Assembly (NCBI RefSeq): GCF_918698115.1
Contig: NZ_CAKKLV010000002.1
Coordinates: forward strand, 186,001 to 250,000
DNA: 64,000 nt
Direction: 5' to 3'
Source of the DNA: Peribacillus sp. Bi96
Lineage (GTDB): Bacteria; Bacillota; Bacilli; Bacillales; DSM-1321
Positions 27,246 to 36,877 of the stretch are shown here, one piece after another. How positions within the stretch are numbered: position 1 is the stretch's first letter; each line of letters opens with the position of its first letter. The notes beneath the pieces were generated by a model, which was not told the origin of the DNA, ran no database searches, and saw only the letters and a list, made by a program, of their open reading frames with translations. A program made the position numbers and the translations under genes.

Positions 27246-27362
27246 AACCATCCTCCTTCGTCATTTTCTGAATTATACGTAGATTTAGATATTTTTTCAA
27301 TTGGGAACAGTGATTGCTTTTCAATCTTGTTATAATACAAATAAATGGAATGGGGTGTAATC

Positions 27363-27911
27363 ATGAATGTGAAAGATATATATGGACGGTTGCCTTCTAT
27401 AGAATCAAAACGTTTAGTTATGAGGAAAGTCACCATGAATGATGCCGAAGAAATGTTCGCTTATTCATCCAATAGGAAAGTTTCCCGTTTTGTCACATGG
27501 GAAGCACACCGTTCCCTATGTGATACCAAGGACTTTATTCAGTTTGTCTTACAGAGCTATGAGGATAAGAAAATCGCACCTTGGGGGATACAACACAAGG
27601 AAAGTGGCAAGCTGATTGGTACTATTGACTTTGTTTCATGGCAGGTGAATCATCATAGTGCTGAAATAGGGTACGTGCTGGCACCCGAATACTGGGGAAG
27701 TGGCTTGATGACAGAGGCAGCCAAAACGATAATCGCCTTTGGTTTCGAAAATATGGACCTTGTGCGCATACAAGCGCGATGCTTTGTTGAAAATTTGGCT
27801 TCTGAGCGTGTCATGCAAAAGACTGGAATGTCTTTTGAAGGAATCATAAGAAAAGGGATGCTTGTTAAAGGAAAGCATGAGGACCTTAAGCTATACTCCA
27901 TTATTAAATGA
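27363..27911 (+). CDS. GNAT acetyltransferase (RimJ/RimL-like)
   Basis: The 182-residue protein contains ESKRLVMRKVTMNDAEEM near the start, AEIGYVLAPEYWGSGLMTEA (acetyl-CoA loop, about 95-114) and RCFVENLASERVMQKTGM. It is divergent from the 2-hydroxyacid dehydrogenase gene. It should acetylate a protein or small amine; the target is unknown. ATG 27363 follows TGGGGTG, so the longer frame from 27345 is not preferred. Confidence 0.85.
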   Translation: MNVKDIYGRLPSIESKRLVMRKVTMNDAEEMFAYSSNRKVSRFVTWEAHRSLCDTKDFIQFVLQSYEDKKIAPWGIQHKESGKLIGTIDFVSWQVNHHSAEIGYVLAPEYWGSGLMTEAAKTIIAFGFENMDLVRIQARCFVENLASERVMQKTGMSFEGIIRKGMLVKGKHEDLKLYSIIK

Positions 27912-28110
27912 AGCAGCCGAAAGCCTGCTTTAGTATGGGATGGGATGAAAGCGGATATCATCCCATGATTCTTATAAATATTGGAAAATCAAAAAACAAA
28001 CAATATGTGCAAATATTGAATCAAAAACTATACAAAACGTCTAATGAAAAATATTCAATTGAAAAATATAATAAAACTATGAAATCGGGTTGAAAATGGA
28101 GGGTTTCAAA

Positions 28111-29568
28111 ATGGCCGTTATTAATGATGTAGAAACGTTGAAAAATTATATTGGTGGCAAGTGGGTAGATTCCACAACGTCCAAACATGAAGAAGTGCCT
28201 AATCCTGCAACAGGAGAAGCTTTGGCAATCGTACCTCTTTCCACAAAAGAAGATGTCGACCAAGCTGTGCAGGTTGCAAAAAAAGCATTTAAAGAGTGGA
28301 AAAAGGTAGCCGTGCCTAAAAGAGCGCGTTTCTTATTCCGTTACCAGCAGTTGTTGATCGAAAACTGGGATGAGCTAGCAAAGCTTGTCACGATCGAAAA
28401 CGGAAAAAGCTATACAGAAGCATATGGGGAGGTCCAGCGTGGAATTGAATGTGTGGAGTTTGCCGCAGGTGCACCTACATTAATGATGGGTAGCCAACTT
28501 CCTGATATTTCCCCAGGTATTGAATCTGGAATGTACCGTTATCCATTGGGAGTCGTTGCAGGGATAACACCTTTTAATTTCCCAATGATGGTGCCATGTT
28601 GGATGTTCCCGCTTGCGATAGCTTGTGGAAATACATTCATCTTAAAACCATCTGAACGCACTCCGCTCTTAGCCAATCGACTTGTGGAATTATTGACGGA
28701 AGCAGGAGTCCCGGATGGTGTTGTCAATATTGTCCACGGTGCCCACGATGTCGTGAATGCGATTTTGGAACATGAGGACATTAAAGCGGTATCTTTTGTT
28801 GGTTCCCAGCCCGTTGCTGAGTATGTCTACAAAACGGCAGCTGCCAATAAAAAACGTGTCCAGGCTTTATCGGGTGCGAAAAACCATTCAATCGTAATGC
28901 CTGATGCCGATCTCGACAATGCCGTAACGAACATCACGAATGCCGCCTTCGGATCAGCAGGAGAGCGTTGCATGGCTGCTTCGGTCGTAGTGGCAGTTGG
29001 AGAAGTGGGAGACTTGCTTGTTGAAAGATTAAAGGCTTCAGCCGATGACATCAAGATCGGAAATGGGATGGATAAGGACGTTTTCCTAGGACCCGTGATC
29101 CGTGATTCTCATAAAAAGAGAACAGAAAAATATATTGAGATCGGGGAAAAAGAAGGAGCTGTTCTCCTTCGAGATGGCAGGAATGAAGGAGATCAGGAAA
29201 ATGGCTATTTTGTTGGACCGACATTATTTGATCATGTAAAAACAAATATGAAAATATGGAAGGATGAAATTTTTGCTCCTGTCTTATCCATAGTACGGGT
29301 TAATACCCTAGAAGAGGCAATTGAATTGACCAATCAATCCGAATTTGCCAATGGTGCCTGCCTCTATACGGATAGCGCAAAAGCAATCCGGGAATTTCGT
29401 GAAGAAATTGATGCAGGGATGCTTGGTGTTAACCTTGGTGTACCGGCACCGATGGCATTTTTTCCTTTCTCCGGCTATAAAAGTTCATTTTATGGAGACC
29501 TTCATGCCAATGGGAAAGACGGCGTGGAATTCTACACTAGAAAGAAAATGTTAACGGCAAGATACTGA
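28111..29568 (+). CDS. mmsA: CoA-acylating (methyl)malonate-semialdehyde dehydrogenase
   Basis: The 485-residue aldehyde dehydrogenase has the MmsA/IolA hallmarks [30 protein letters not shown] and the catalytic [10 protein letters not shown] (Cys 287), where MmsA has ERC rather than the usual GQxC. It converts malonate semialdehyde to acetyl-CoA and methylmalonate semialdehyde to propionyl-CoA with NAD and CoA. No iol or valine genes are adjacent, but a class III aminotransferase follows, which suggests beta-alanine or related omega-amino acid breakdown. ATG 28111 follows TGGAGGG. Confidence 0.92.
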   Translation: MAVINDVETLKNYIGGKWVDSTTSKHEEVPNPATGEALAIVPLSTKEDVDQAVQVAKKAFKEWKKVAVPKRARFLFRYQQLLIENWDELAKLVTIENGKSYTEAYGEVQRGIECVEFAAGAPTLMMGSQLPDISPGIESGMYRYPLGVVAGITPFNFPMMVPCWMFPLAIACGNTFILKPSERTPLLANRLVELLTEAGVPDGVVNIVHGAHDVVNAILEHEDIKAVSFVGSQPVAEYVYKTAAANKKRVQALSGAKNHSIVMPDADLDNAVTNITNAAFGSAGERCMAASVVVAVGEVGDLLVERLKASADDIKIGNGMDKDVFLGPVIRDSHKKRTEKYIEIGEKEGAVLLRDGRNEGDQENGYFVGPTLFDHVKTNMKIWKDEIFAPVLSIVRVNTLEEAIELTNQSEFANGACLYTDSAKAIREFREEIDAGMLGVNLGVPAPMAFFPFSGYKSSFYGDLHANGKDGVEFYTRKKMLTARY

Positions 29569-29639
29569 TATGGAAAAGGAGGTCGGCGCAATCTTTGGTC
29601 GACCTTCCTTTATACATTATTTTAGGAGGAGTGTGGCTT

Positions 29640-30980
29640 ATGCAGGTTGAAAAAAAGGGTCAGGATCTTAAAACGACGGATGGGAAATATATTTGGCATC
29701 ATATGAAAGGGGCTGAACCGAACCCTGGGACAATGGTGGTCCAAAAAGGGCAAGGAGCATGGATTACCGATATTGATGGGAATCGGTACCTGGATGGGAT
29801 GTCAGGTTTATGGTGTGTCAACGTTGGTTACGGTCGGACTGAACTTGCGGAAGCGGCATACGAGCAATTGAAGGAACTTCCTTATGCCCCTTTAACGAAC
29901 AGTCATATCCCGGCTATTAAACTAGCAGAAAAGTTAAACGATTGGCTGGGTGGGGATTATGTCATTTTTTTCTCTAACAGTGGTTCAGAAGCAAATGAAG
30001 CTGCTTTTAAAATAGCTCGCCAATATCATAAGCAAAAAGGCGAACATGGACGTTATAAAATCATTTCCCGCTATCGCGGGTATCATGGGAATTCAATGGG
30101 AGCCCTGGCTGCTACTGGGCAGGCACAACGAAAGTATAAATATGAACCACTTGCCCCTGGATTTCTTCATGTATCGCCACCGGATTCTTACCGAAACCCA
30201 GAGGATGAAAGCGGTGAAAAAAGTGCGGCGGAAATTGATCGTACCATTACATGGGAATTGAACGAAACGGTTGCAGCGGTCATTATGGAACCAATCATCA
30301 CTGGAGGTGGAATTCTGATGCCACCTGATGGATATATGAAGCGGGTCAAAGAAATTTGTGAGAAAAATGGTGTCCTTCTTATTTCAGATGAGGTTATTTG
30401 CGGTTTTGGGCGAACTGGAAAAAAATTCGGCTTTATGAATTACGATGTCAAACCGGATATCGTAACAATGGCTAAAGGTATCACGAGCGCTTACCTGCCA
30501 TTATCCGCGACAGCAGTCAAACGCGATATTTATGAAGCATACATTGGTTCTGATGATTATGACCGCTTTCGACATGTGAATACATTCGGTGGTAACCCTG
30601 CTTCATGCGCAGTAGCTTTGAAGAATATTGAAATATATGAAAATGAAAAACTAATCGAACGGTCAAAAGAGTTAGGACTTCGTTTTTTGCAAGAGTTTGA
30701 AGAAATCAAATCTCATCCTAATGTTGGAGATGTACGTGGGAAAGGTATGCTGGTAGGGATCGAACTAGTGGAAGATAAACAGACAAAACAACCGATAGCT
30801 CTCTCCAAAATCAATAAAGTAATCGCATCATGTAAAGAAAAGGGGCTTATCATCGGTAAAAATGGTGATACAGTTGCAGGTTTCAATAATGTCCTTACTC
30901 TTTCTCCCCCATTAAGTATTACAGAAGAGGATTTCTCTTTCATCGTAGCGACGGTAAAACGTACGCTGGCTGAATTATAA
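29640..30980 (+). CDS. class III (omega-amino acid) aminotransferase
   Basis: The 446-residue fold type I PLP enzyme has SNSGSEANEAA (about 112-122), RYRGYHGNSMGALAATG, SDEVICGFGRTG (PLP-binding Asp 250) and the Schiff-base lysine in TMAKGITSAYLP (Lys 279). It resembles beta-alanine/omega-amino acid:pyruvate transaminases. It would make malonate semialdehyde from beta-alanine, the substrate of the preceding dehydrogenase, 71 bases upstream. Substrate is inferred from context. ATG 29640 follows AGGAGGAGTG. Confidence 0.9.
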   Translation: MQVEKKGQDLKTTDGKYIWHHMKGAEPNPGTMVVQKGQGAWITDIDGNRYLDGMSGLWCVNVGYGRTELAEAAYEQLKELPYAPLTNSHIPAIKLAEKLNDWLGGDYVIFFSNSGSEANEAAFKIARQYHKQKGEHGRYKIISRYRGYHGNSMGALAATGQAQRKYKYEPLAPGFLHVSPPDSYRNPEDESGEKSAAEIDRTITWELNETVAAVIMEPIITGGGILMPPDGYMKRVKEICEKNGVLLISDEVICGFGRTGKKFGFMNYDVKPDIVTMAKGITSAYLPLSATAVKRDIYEAYIGSDDYDRFRHVNTFGGNPASCAVALKNIEIYENEKLIERSKELGLRFLQEFEEIKSHPNVGDVRGKGMLVGIELVEDKQTKQPIALSKINKVIASCKEKGLIIGKNGDTVAGFNNVLTLSPPLSITEEDFSFIVATVKRTLAEL

Positions 30981-31059
30981 AATAAAAAACTTTTGGCCAT
31001 GACGTTTAGTTATTTTTATGAGAGTCTTTATGAGTAACTGTTGTTTTTTTATCTCCTTG

Positions 31060-31088
31060 CACCGTTCAAAACTTTGTACGGTGTTTTT
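31060..31088 (+). terminator. intrinsic terminator of the aminotransferase unit
   Basis: CACCGT and ACGGTG pair around a loop that can form CAAA/TTTG, followed by TTTTT. Confidence 0.7.
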
Positions 31089-31258
31089 CCTGTGGATTAA
31101 AGCCTATGGGTGGCCAAAAATAACTGGTGCATAAATTGGATTATCATAGAGGTTAATGAGTAAAATAAATTCGATTCAATGATTTTAGTTGGAGAGCGGC
31201 TTATGCGGAAAACTTTTTATATCATGATGCCGTAACTTTTTTATAATGAAAAGGGGTA

Positions 31259-31358
31259 GTTAAAACTAAGGGAATTCTGGATGAAGGACTTCAAATGCTA
31301 GGTTCCCTTGCACAATATAGAGAACCTATTGGAATCGTTTTCCTTGCTTAGTTTTAAC
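31259..31358 (+). promoter_or_regulatory. 100-base structured element upstream of the Nudix gene
   Basis: GTTAAAACTAAG (31259-31270) and its exact reverse complement CTTAGTTTTAAC (31347-31358) close the element. Inside are GAAG/CTTC and a perfect TAGGTTC/GAACCTA pair, giving a three-way-junction-like fold. It could be an RNA leader, a small RNA or a miniature inverted-repeat element. It matches no riboswitch that I know. Confidence 0.4.
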
Positions 31359-31445
31359 GGATGTTTGAAAATGGAATAAAAAGGAGTGGGTGAAGGTAAA
31401 CCGATCTCATATCGTGAATATTATCCGTCAGAAGAGGTGTGGGAA

Positions 31446-32060
31446 ATGAATAGTGAAGATATAACAAAAAAACTCAATATACATAAACCTGAAATTCTAG
31501 GGAGTGGCAATTTTTCCAAGTATGCTGTATTGGTGCCGTTAATAGAAAAAGAAGATGGAATACATGTTCTTTTTGAAGAGCGTTCACACAAACTAAGAAG
31601 GCAGCCAGGGGATATCTGCTTTCCTGGTGGGAAAATCGACAAATATGACCAAGATGAGCAGGCGGCGGCCCTAAGGGAAACTCATGAGGAGCTAGGTTTG
31701 AAAAAAGAAGATATCTATAATGTCTTTCCAATTGATTATTTGGTATCCCCTTTTGGGATGATTGTATATCCTTATGCAGGATTTGTCCTTAACCATCAAC
31801 GGATAATGCCTAATCCCGCTGAAGTTGAAACCATTTTTACGGTACCGCTTTCCTTTTTCATGGAAAAACCGCCAGAGATCTATCATGTGAATTATAAAAT
31901 CGAACCGCATGAAAACTTCCCCCATGATTTAATCGTTGGCGGGGAGAATTATAAATGGCAGCCCAAACAGATGGAAGAATATTTTTACTTATATAACGAT
32001 CGAGTAATCTGGGGGATGACAGCCAAAATCCTTACCCATTTTATTGAAATTCTTCGTTAG
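31446..32060 (+). CDS. Nudix hydrolase, CoA pyrophosphatase type
   Basis: The 204-residue protein has PGGKIDKYDQDEQAAALRE followed by THEELGL, the Nudix box in the form seen in coenzyme A pyrophosphatases (NudL/PCD1 group). The upstream LRRQPGDICFPGGK matches the CoA-type signature. It would hydrolyse CoA or its derivatives to 4'-phosphopantetheine and 3',5'-ADP. The frame is open from GTG 31386, but family members start near the MNSEDIT... Met, so ATG 31446 after AGAGGTG is chosen; this is not certain. Confidence 0.85.
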   Translation: MNSEDITKKLNIHKPEILGSGNFSKYAVLVPLIEKEDGIHVLFEERSHKLRRQPGDICFPGGKIDKYDQDEQAAALRETHEELGLKKEDIYNVFPIDYLVSPFGMIVYPYAGFVLNHQRIMPNPAEVETIFTVPLSFFMEKPPEIYHVNYKIEPHENFPHDLIVGGENYKWQPKQMEEYFYLYNDRVIWGMTAKILTHFIEILR

Positions 32061-32154
32061 ACCCTTCTAAAGCACCTTTTTTTATCATTTGATTTCTATT
32101 AAACTTAAATTATGGTAAAAGTTAGGTTTTAATAGAAGCGGGGGGGATGAGTGG

Positions 32155-32952
32155 ATGAATAATAGTTTTGAAGTACTTGAAAAAGAACGGGAAATGGCTA
32201 TGGCTGCACTTGTGAACTACAGTGAGAATCGCGAATACTACAATGAAACCAAGGATCTGGAACTTAAGCAAGTATACTACCAAGATGGTTCCTTGGACCG
32301 AGGTAACTTGAAGGACTTACTAGTGGCCACCCATAAAAACCAGCTTAACTACTCACCACATCGTCATGTTTACCCTTGGGTGGACTTACAGGAAAATGGC
32401 AAACTGAAAAGTCTGTATTCCGGTAAAGGGATGGATCCTGTGAAAGTCATTGAGGAAGATATTCGGATACTAGAAATGTTGACAAGAGGAGTCCAATCAA
32501 CGAAGAAGGAGGACATGCTCGTTAATTGTGAACATGTCGTACCACAGTCATGGTTCAATAAAAAAGAACCAATGAGAGGGGATTTGCATCATCTGTTCGC
32601 CTGTGAACCAGCTTGTAATAGTAGCCGAGGTAACTATCCATACCATGATTTTGAAGATTATAAACCAGAGGCATCTGCTGCAGGCATAAAAGAAGGTTGC
32701 GGGAAATCAGAGGAAGGCAAATTCGAACCTGAATACGGCAAAGGTGTCGTAGCTAGGGCAACTATGTATTTTTTACTCAGATATGAGGGAATCATTGATA
32801 CCAGCAAAGTTAACATGGCGCTGCTTCTGGAATGGCATCGGCTTTTTCCGGTCAGCATGTATGAAAAACATAGAAACCAAGCGATACATGAAATTCAGGG
32901 CAACCGAAACCCATTTATTGATTTCCCTGAAATGGCAGAGAAATGGAGCTAA
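32155..32952 (+). CDS. endonuclease I family nuclease
   Basis: The 265-residue protein contains NCEHVVPQSWF followed by MRGDLHHLFACEPACNSSRG and a late RNPFIDFPE, the pattern of the Endonuclease I family (beta-beta-alpha-metal fold) that includes E. coli EndA and B. subtilis Bsn/YurI. The catalytic His is in EHVVPQSWF. Unlike EndA and Bsn there is no N-terminal signal peptide, so secretion is doubtful. It could act inside the cell or be exported differently. Start ATG 32155 follows GGGGGGATGAG. It shares a bidirectional terminator with the next gene. Confidence 0.85.
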   Translation: MNNSFEVLEKEREMAMAALVNYSENREYYNETKDLELKQVYYQDGSLDRGNLKDLLVATHKNQLNYSPHRHVYPWVDLQENGKLKSLYSGKGMDPVKVIEEDIRILEMLTRGVQSTKKEDMLVNCEHVVPQSWFNKKEPMRGDLHHLFACEPACNSSRGNYPYHDFEDYKPEASAAGIKEGCGKSEEGKFEPEYGKGVVARATMYFLLRYEGIIDTSKVNMALLLEWHRLFPVSMYEKHRNQAIHEIQGNRNPFIDFPEMAEKWS

Positions 32953-32964
32953 AGAACGACTTAT

Positions 32965-33010
32965 GAAAAAAAGGATTGAAGCATGATTACATGCTTCAAT
33001 CCTTTTTTAT
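32965..33010. terminator. bidirectional terminator between convergent genes
   Basis: A perfect 20-bp stem (32966-32985 with 32990-33009), A-run on the left and T-run on the right, loop ATTA. It serves the endonuclease and lactonase genes. Confidence 0.95.
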
Positions 33011-33019
33011 AATAAGAGA

Positions 33020-34078
33020 TTAGAGGAATTTAACGCAAACAGGAAAGGGAACCTGAATATCTTGTTGCAATAATGTTAATTTTCCACTATTTTCATTCCG
33101 AGAATATAGTGTCAGGTTTCCGGAATGTTCATTTGAAGCAATCAGGAATTTTCCGCTAGTGTCGATTGAAAAATCACGCGGCCAATGTCCTTCGGTAGAA
33201 ACAAGTTCGACGAATGTTAGTTTGCCTGTTTCTTGATTGATTTTGTAGACGGCAATACTATCATGTCCGCGGTTTGCTGCATAGACGAATTGCCCGTCTT
33301 CAGAAATATGAATGGCACTGCCTTGATTATTTTCCTTGAAATCTTCCGGGGTGGTCCGAACCGTTTGTAATTCAGAAAAGCTCCCAGTTTTACTATCGAA
33401 GCTTAAAGCAATGACTTCGGGTACAAGTTCTGCCATCACATACGCGAATTTTCCGTTTGGGTGGAAGGTCAGATGCCGCGGTCCGCTGCCTGGCGTAACC
33501 GATAAATTGTTTACTTCTTCCAATATCCCATTATGTATTTTATAAGTTATCACTTTGTCGATTCCGAGATCGACTACAGCAATGAATCTTTCATCCGGTG
33601 TGAAACCAGCGAAGTGAGTATGCGCCTTTTCCTGACGATCTTCATTCGGTCCGTGGCCTTCATGCCGAATGGTGGATGATATAGGCATTGGGGTCGCATC
33701 GTTCTGAAGCTGATATGTTTCAATCAGACCTTCGCCATAGCTGGAAGTGACTAAGACTTGTTTCTTGCTGTCAACACTAATGTGGCAGGAAGAACCATTG
33801 GGTGTCAGTTGCTTGCCAAGGTAAGTAAGCTCACCTGAATCTTCATTAATGGAATAGGCTGAAACACCACCGCTTCCCGCTTCTTTTAGGATGGCGTATA
33901 GATTCTTTTTGTCCTGGCTGATCGTGATATACGTCGGATCGGTTAGTTCTGCTGCAAGAACCGGTGTACTTAGTTTGCCTTCTGCTGTATCTAAAGTAAA
34001 GCGGTATATTCCTTTACTGTTCCCTTTTGTGTATGTTCCGATATATCCAATTATGGTGTGTTGATCATGTTTTACCAT
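33020..34078 (-). CDS. pgl: lactonase-family beta-propeller, 6-phosphogluconolactonase-like
   Basis: The 352-residue protein has seven-bladed propeller repeats, with GYIGTYTKGNSKGIYRF at the start, GSGPRHLTFHPNGKFAYV (about 205-222), GSAIHISEDGQFVYAANRGHDSIA and GHWPRDFSIDTSGKFLIASN. This is the YkgB/YbhE family; B. subtilis YkgB is the 6-phosphogluconolactonase of the pentose phosphate pathway. No signal peptide. ATG 34078 follows GGAGGAGATAAAT. It lies downstream of ade in the same direction, but a repeat copy separates them. Confidence 0.88.
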   Translation of the reverse strand: MVKHDQHTIIGYIGTYTKGNSKGIYRFTLDTAEGKLSTPVLAAELTDPTYITISQDKKNLYAILKEAGSGGVSAYSINEDSGELTYLGKQLTPNGSSCHISVDSKKQVLVTSSYGEGLIETYQLQNDATPMPISSTIRHEGHGPNEDRQEKAHTHFAGFTPDERFIAVVDLGIDKVITYKIHNGILEEVNNLSVTPGSGPRHLTFHPNGKFAYVMAELVPEVIALSFDSKTGSFSELQTVRTTPEDFKENNQGSAIHISEDGQFVYAANRGHDSIAVYKINQETGKLTFVELVSTEGHWPRDFSIDTSGKFLIASNEHSGNLTLYSRNENSGKLTLLQQDIQVPFPVCVKFL

Positions 34079-34226
34079 ATTTATCTCCTCCAAGAAAGAT
34101 TTGTGTTTATTTTATATTTTAACATAGATGGCATCCATTTTATTCTTTTCCCGGTTTAAGTTGAGTTGGAACCTTTTTTATTTATAAAATTTTGAGGTGA
34201 ATAGGAATACCCCCTTAATGGGGGCA

Positions 34227-34365
34227 GAGTTTGTAGACAAAGGGGTATATCAATGTTAAAACAAAGTTGATTGGAACGGGTGTGCCAGGAGAGGAAATTA
34301 ACGTTTACAGTTTACAAACCGTAAAAAATGTTGGCAAAATCAAATATTATCGAGATTGTTTACAG
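34227..34365 (+). repeat. dispersed repeat family, copy C (shortened)
   Basis: It begins TTGTAGACAAAGGGGT, continues AACAAAGTTGATTGGAACGG and GTGTGCCAGGAG, lacks most of the GC-rich core, and ends with AATATTATCGAGATTGTTTACAG. The last part (34340-34365) overlaps the 3' end of ade on the other strand. Confidence 0.75.
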
Positions 34366-36133
34366 GGGGGCAGATATTCTCCATATTATCGACTGGCAGT
34401 ACGGCTTCGATAGGAATATGCGTAAACTGAGAAACGGAAAATAAGCCCTGAACCGTCAGTTTAATTTCCGGAATGACAGGTAGCGCCAAGAAAGCGAGTG
34501 TAAGGAAAGGGTTAAAATTCCGGTTTGCACCGAGTTTCCATAGGGCTCCATCGATACGTTTCAATGAATGAACTACTTCCAGATATGTACATTCACTCAT
34601 CAATCCAGCTATCGGAAGCGGAAGGGAAGAGAGTATATTTCCATTTTGAATGACAACCAATCCACCCTGCATTTTTTTAATTTCTTTTGCTGCCATTAGC
34701 ATATCTTGGTCATTCGTACCCGCAATGATTAAATTATGGGAATCATGGGAAACCGTCGTGGCAATAGCACCTGATTGCAAGCCGAGTCCTTTAACGATTC
34801 CAAGACCTATTTGTTTAGTCATATGATGTCGTTCAATAACAGCAAGTTTAATATGATCAACATGTTCAGAGAACTGGAAATGACCGTCATTAAGTGTAAC
34901 CGGTTCAATCGAATGTTTTGTAATCAAACTGTTAGGTGTTATTTCAATAATATTAGCCAGATTACCTTTGAAGGATATCGCCAAATCCTTTTCCGTCAAT
35001 TCATGAAATTTAACAGAGTGCCTTAAACCATCGTCTATAACCTGTTCCTTTTCTGTCGGAAAGTTAAGTAATCGATTATTTTGAACAATAAGTTCCCCGT
35101 CTTTAAAGACCGAGTGGATGGTGACTGAATCAAGTTCTTCTAATAGAAGGAAGTCTGCCTTGTATCCAGGCGCTATGGCACCCTGTTCTTTTAAACCAAA
35201 ACATTCTGCAGTGTTAATGGTCGCCATTTGAATGGCGGTAATGGGTTGGACCCCTTTTTCTATGGAAAGTCGAACGTTATGATCGATACTTCCTTCAGCT
35301 ATAATATCATCCAGGTGACGGTCATCTGTGACGAATAAACAACGACGGGAATTTTTCTCGTTAATGGCTGGAACCAGGTTCATTAAGTCTTTGGCAACAG
35401 TTCCTTCCCTGATCATTAGATACATTCCTTTTCGTAGTCTCTCTTTTGCCTCTTCCGCTGTAGTGCATTCATGATCTGTTTTTATGCCGGCACTCGTATA
35501 AACATCGAGTTGTTGTTCACTTAATCCAGCTGCGTGGCCATCAATGCTTTTGACAAGTTTATTAGCATCGGATAATTTTTGCAGCATATCCTCTTCGGCA
35601 TGTGAAACGGCAGGGAAATTCATCACTTCGGCTAAACCAAGCACTCTCGGGTTTTGGTAAAAGGGAAGTAAATCTTCACTTCTTAGGACAGCACCAGAAT
35701 GTTCAAACTCCGTAGCTGGTACACAAGATGGCATCATGAAGTAGAAGTCGAAAGGAAGCTGATCAGATTGGTCTAACATATATTGAATGCCCTTTTTACC
35801 AGAAACATTGGCGATTTCATGAGGATCTGCAACAATGCAGGTCACTCCGTGTATAAGGAGGATTTTTGCGAGTTCAGAAGGTCGAACCATAGAGGATTCA
35901 ATATGGACATGACCGTCAATGAAAGCAGGCGCAACGAATTTTCCAGCAGCATCGATTTCTGAAATGCCCTCATAACTCCCGATGCCAGCGAAAAAGCCAT
36001 CTACAATTGCAATGTCGCCTGTAAAGGTCTCACCATTGAATACATCTATGATGCGACCGTTTTTAATGACGCAATCTGCAGGTATAGTCCCTGTAGCCAC
36101 GTTTATTCTTTTTTTTAGCAAATTATTTTTCAA
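34340..36133 (-). CDS. ade: adenine deaminase
   Basis: The 597-residue amidohydrolase has the metal site motif FIDGHVHIESSM (about 72-83), VADPHEIANV, SIDGHAAGL and a C-terminal SHDSHNLIIAGT, characteristic of bacterial adenine deaminase (AdeC). It converts adenine to hypoxanthine and ammonia for purine salvage or nitrogen supply. It is paired with guaD, 31 bases upstream. TTG 36133 is set 7 bases from AAAGGAGG; TTG 36139 is too close to that site. The last eight or so codons and stop (34340-34365) lie inside a dispersed repeat, so the natural C terminus was probably replaced. Confidence 0.93.
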   Translation of the reverse strand: MKNNLLKKRINVATGTIPADCVIKNGRIIDVFNGETFTGDIAIVDGFFAGIGSYEGISEIDAAGKFVAPAFIDGHVHIESSMVRPSELAKILLIHGVTCIVADPHEIANVSGKKGIQYMLDQSDQLPFDFYFMMPSCVPATEFEHSGAVLRSEDLLPFYQNPRVLGLAEVMNFPAVSHAEEDMLQKLSDANKLVKSIDGHAAGLSEQQLDVYTSAGIKTDHECTTAEEAKERLRKGMYLMIREGTVAKDLMNLVPAINEKNSRRCLFVTDDRHLDDIIAEGSIDHNVRLSIEKGVQPITAIQMATINTAECFGLKEQGAIAPGYKADFLLLEELDSVTIHSVFKDGELIVQNNRLLNFPTEKEQVIDDGLRHSVKFHELTEKDLAISFKGNLANIIEITPNSLITKHSIEPVTLNDGHFQFSEHVDHIKLAVIERHHMTKQIGLGIVKGLGLQSGAIATTVSHDSHNLIIAGTNDQDMLMAAKEIKKMQGGLVVIQNGNILSSLPLPIAGLMSECTYLEVVHSLKRIDGALWKLGANRNFNPFLTLAFLALPVIPEIKLTVQGLFSVSQFTHIPIEAVLPVDNMENICPPVNNLDNI

Positions 36134-36164
36134 ATGCAAACCTCCTTTGATAAACTATTGCAGA

Positions 36165-36632
36165 TTAGTATTTCACTTTTTCACCATAGGTTTCCCAGGT
36201 CCGGAAAGGTAAATCATGGTTACTGAATGACGTTTGTTCCATTTTAATGGAGCGGTTTTCCATCGGTATGGCAAGTTCTTGGTATATAAAGTGATCATCA
36301 AAGCCAATTCGTGCAGCATCATCTTTAGTACATGCATAATAAATGGCTTTTGGACGTGCCCAATAAATAGCACCAATGCACATGGGGCAAGGTTCGCAGC
36401 TTGTGTATATTTCACAATCGGTAAGCTGGAAGCTATTGAGAGTTCTGCAAGCATCACGAATCGCCTGTACTTCGGCGTGAGCTGTAGGATCGTTGGCAGT
36501 TGTCACATTATTACATCCTCTTCCTATAACTGTGCCATCTTTAACGATTACAGCACCAAAAGGTCCTCCGTTCTTTGCCAATACATTTTCGTGTGCAAGT
36601 TGAACAGCCATCTCCATGAATTTTATATCCAT
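36165..36632 (-). CDS. guaD: guanine deaminase
   Basis: The 155-residue protein of the cytidine deaminase fold has HAEVQAIRDA (zinc ligand His 52, catalytic Glu 54) and CEPCPMC (zinc ligands Cys 82 and Cys 85). It closely resembles B. subtilis GuaD throughout, for example GGPFGAVIVKDG, DPTAHAEV, AIYWARPKAI and GFDDHFIY. It deaminates guanine to xanthine. It heads a two-gene purine deamination unit with ade. No guanine riboswitch is seen upstream. Confidence 0.94.
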   Translation of the reverse strand: MDIKFMEMAVQLAHENVLAKNGGPFGAVIVKDGTVIGRGCNNVTTANDPTAHAEVQAIRDACRTLNSFQLTDCEIYTSCEPCPMCIGAIYWARPKAIYYACTKDDAARIGFDDHFIYQELAIPMENRSIKMEQTSFSNHDLPFRTWETYGEKVKY

Positions 36633-36877
36633 TTAACAACACCCCTTCGTATATTTGTAGTTTAAAAGTGTCGGTGTTACGTTTAGTCACGTAAATATAA
36701 TAAATAATATACCATATATAGGTGAAAATGGAATGTAGTTTCCTGAAAATAAAGAAAAATCATACAACGTTAGAACACATGACATTACACCTCGGGGTCC
36801 GTTTAAAAAATTTTTACAAATAATATTAAAACTGATATTGTAAGAAGAAAATCATTAAGATTATGAAGGTGAAATGT

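Larger units (their letters stand above)
30981..31445. other. intergenic region with terminator and structured element
   Basis: No gene is supported. It contains a terminator (31060-31088) and a roughly 100-base structured element (31259-31358), both listed separately. Confidence 0.5.

Noticed and set aside
31386-31445. Upstream extension of the Nudix protein from GTG 31386
   Set aside because: The extra 20 residues are not seen at the start of the CoA-type Nudix family, and a usable start with a ribosome site exists at 31446.
36633-36877. Possible purine riboswitch between guaD and the AEC transporter
   Set aside because: The conserved purine riboswitch core sequences could not be found on either strand.
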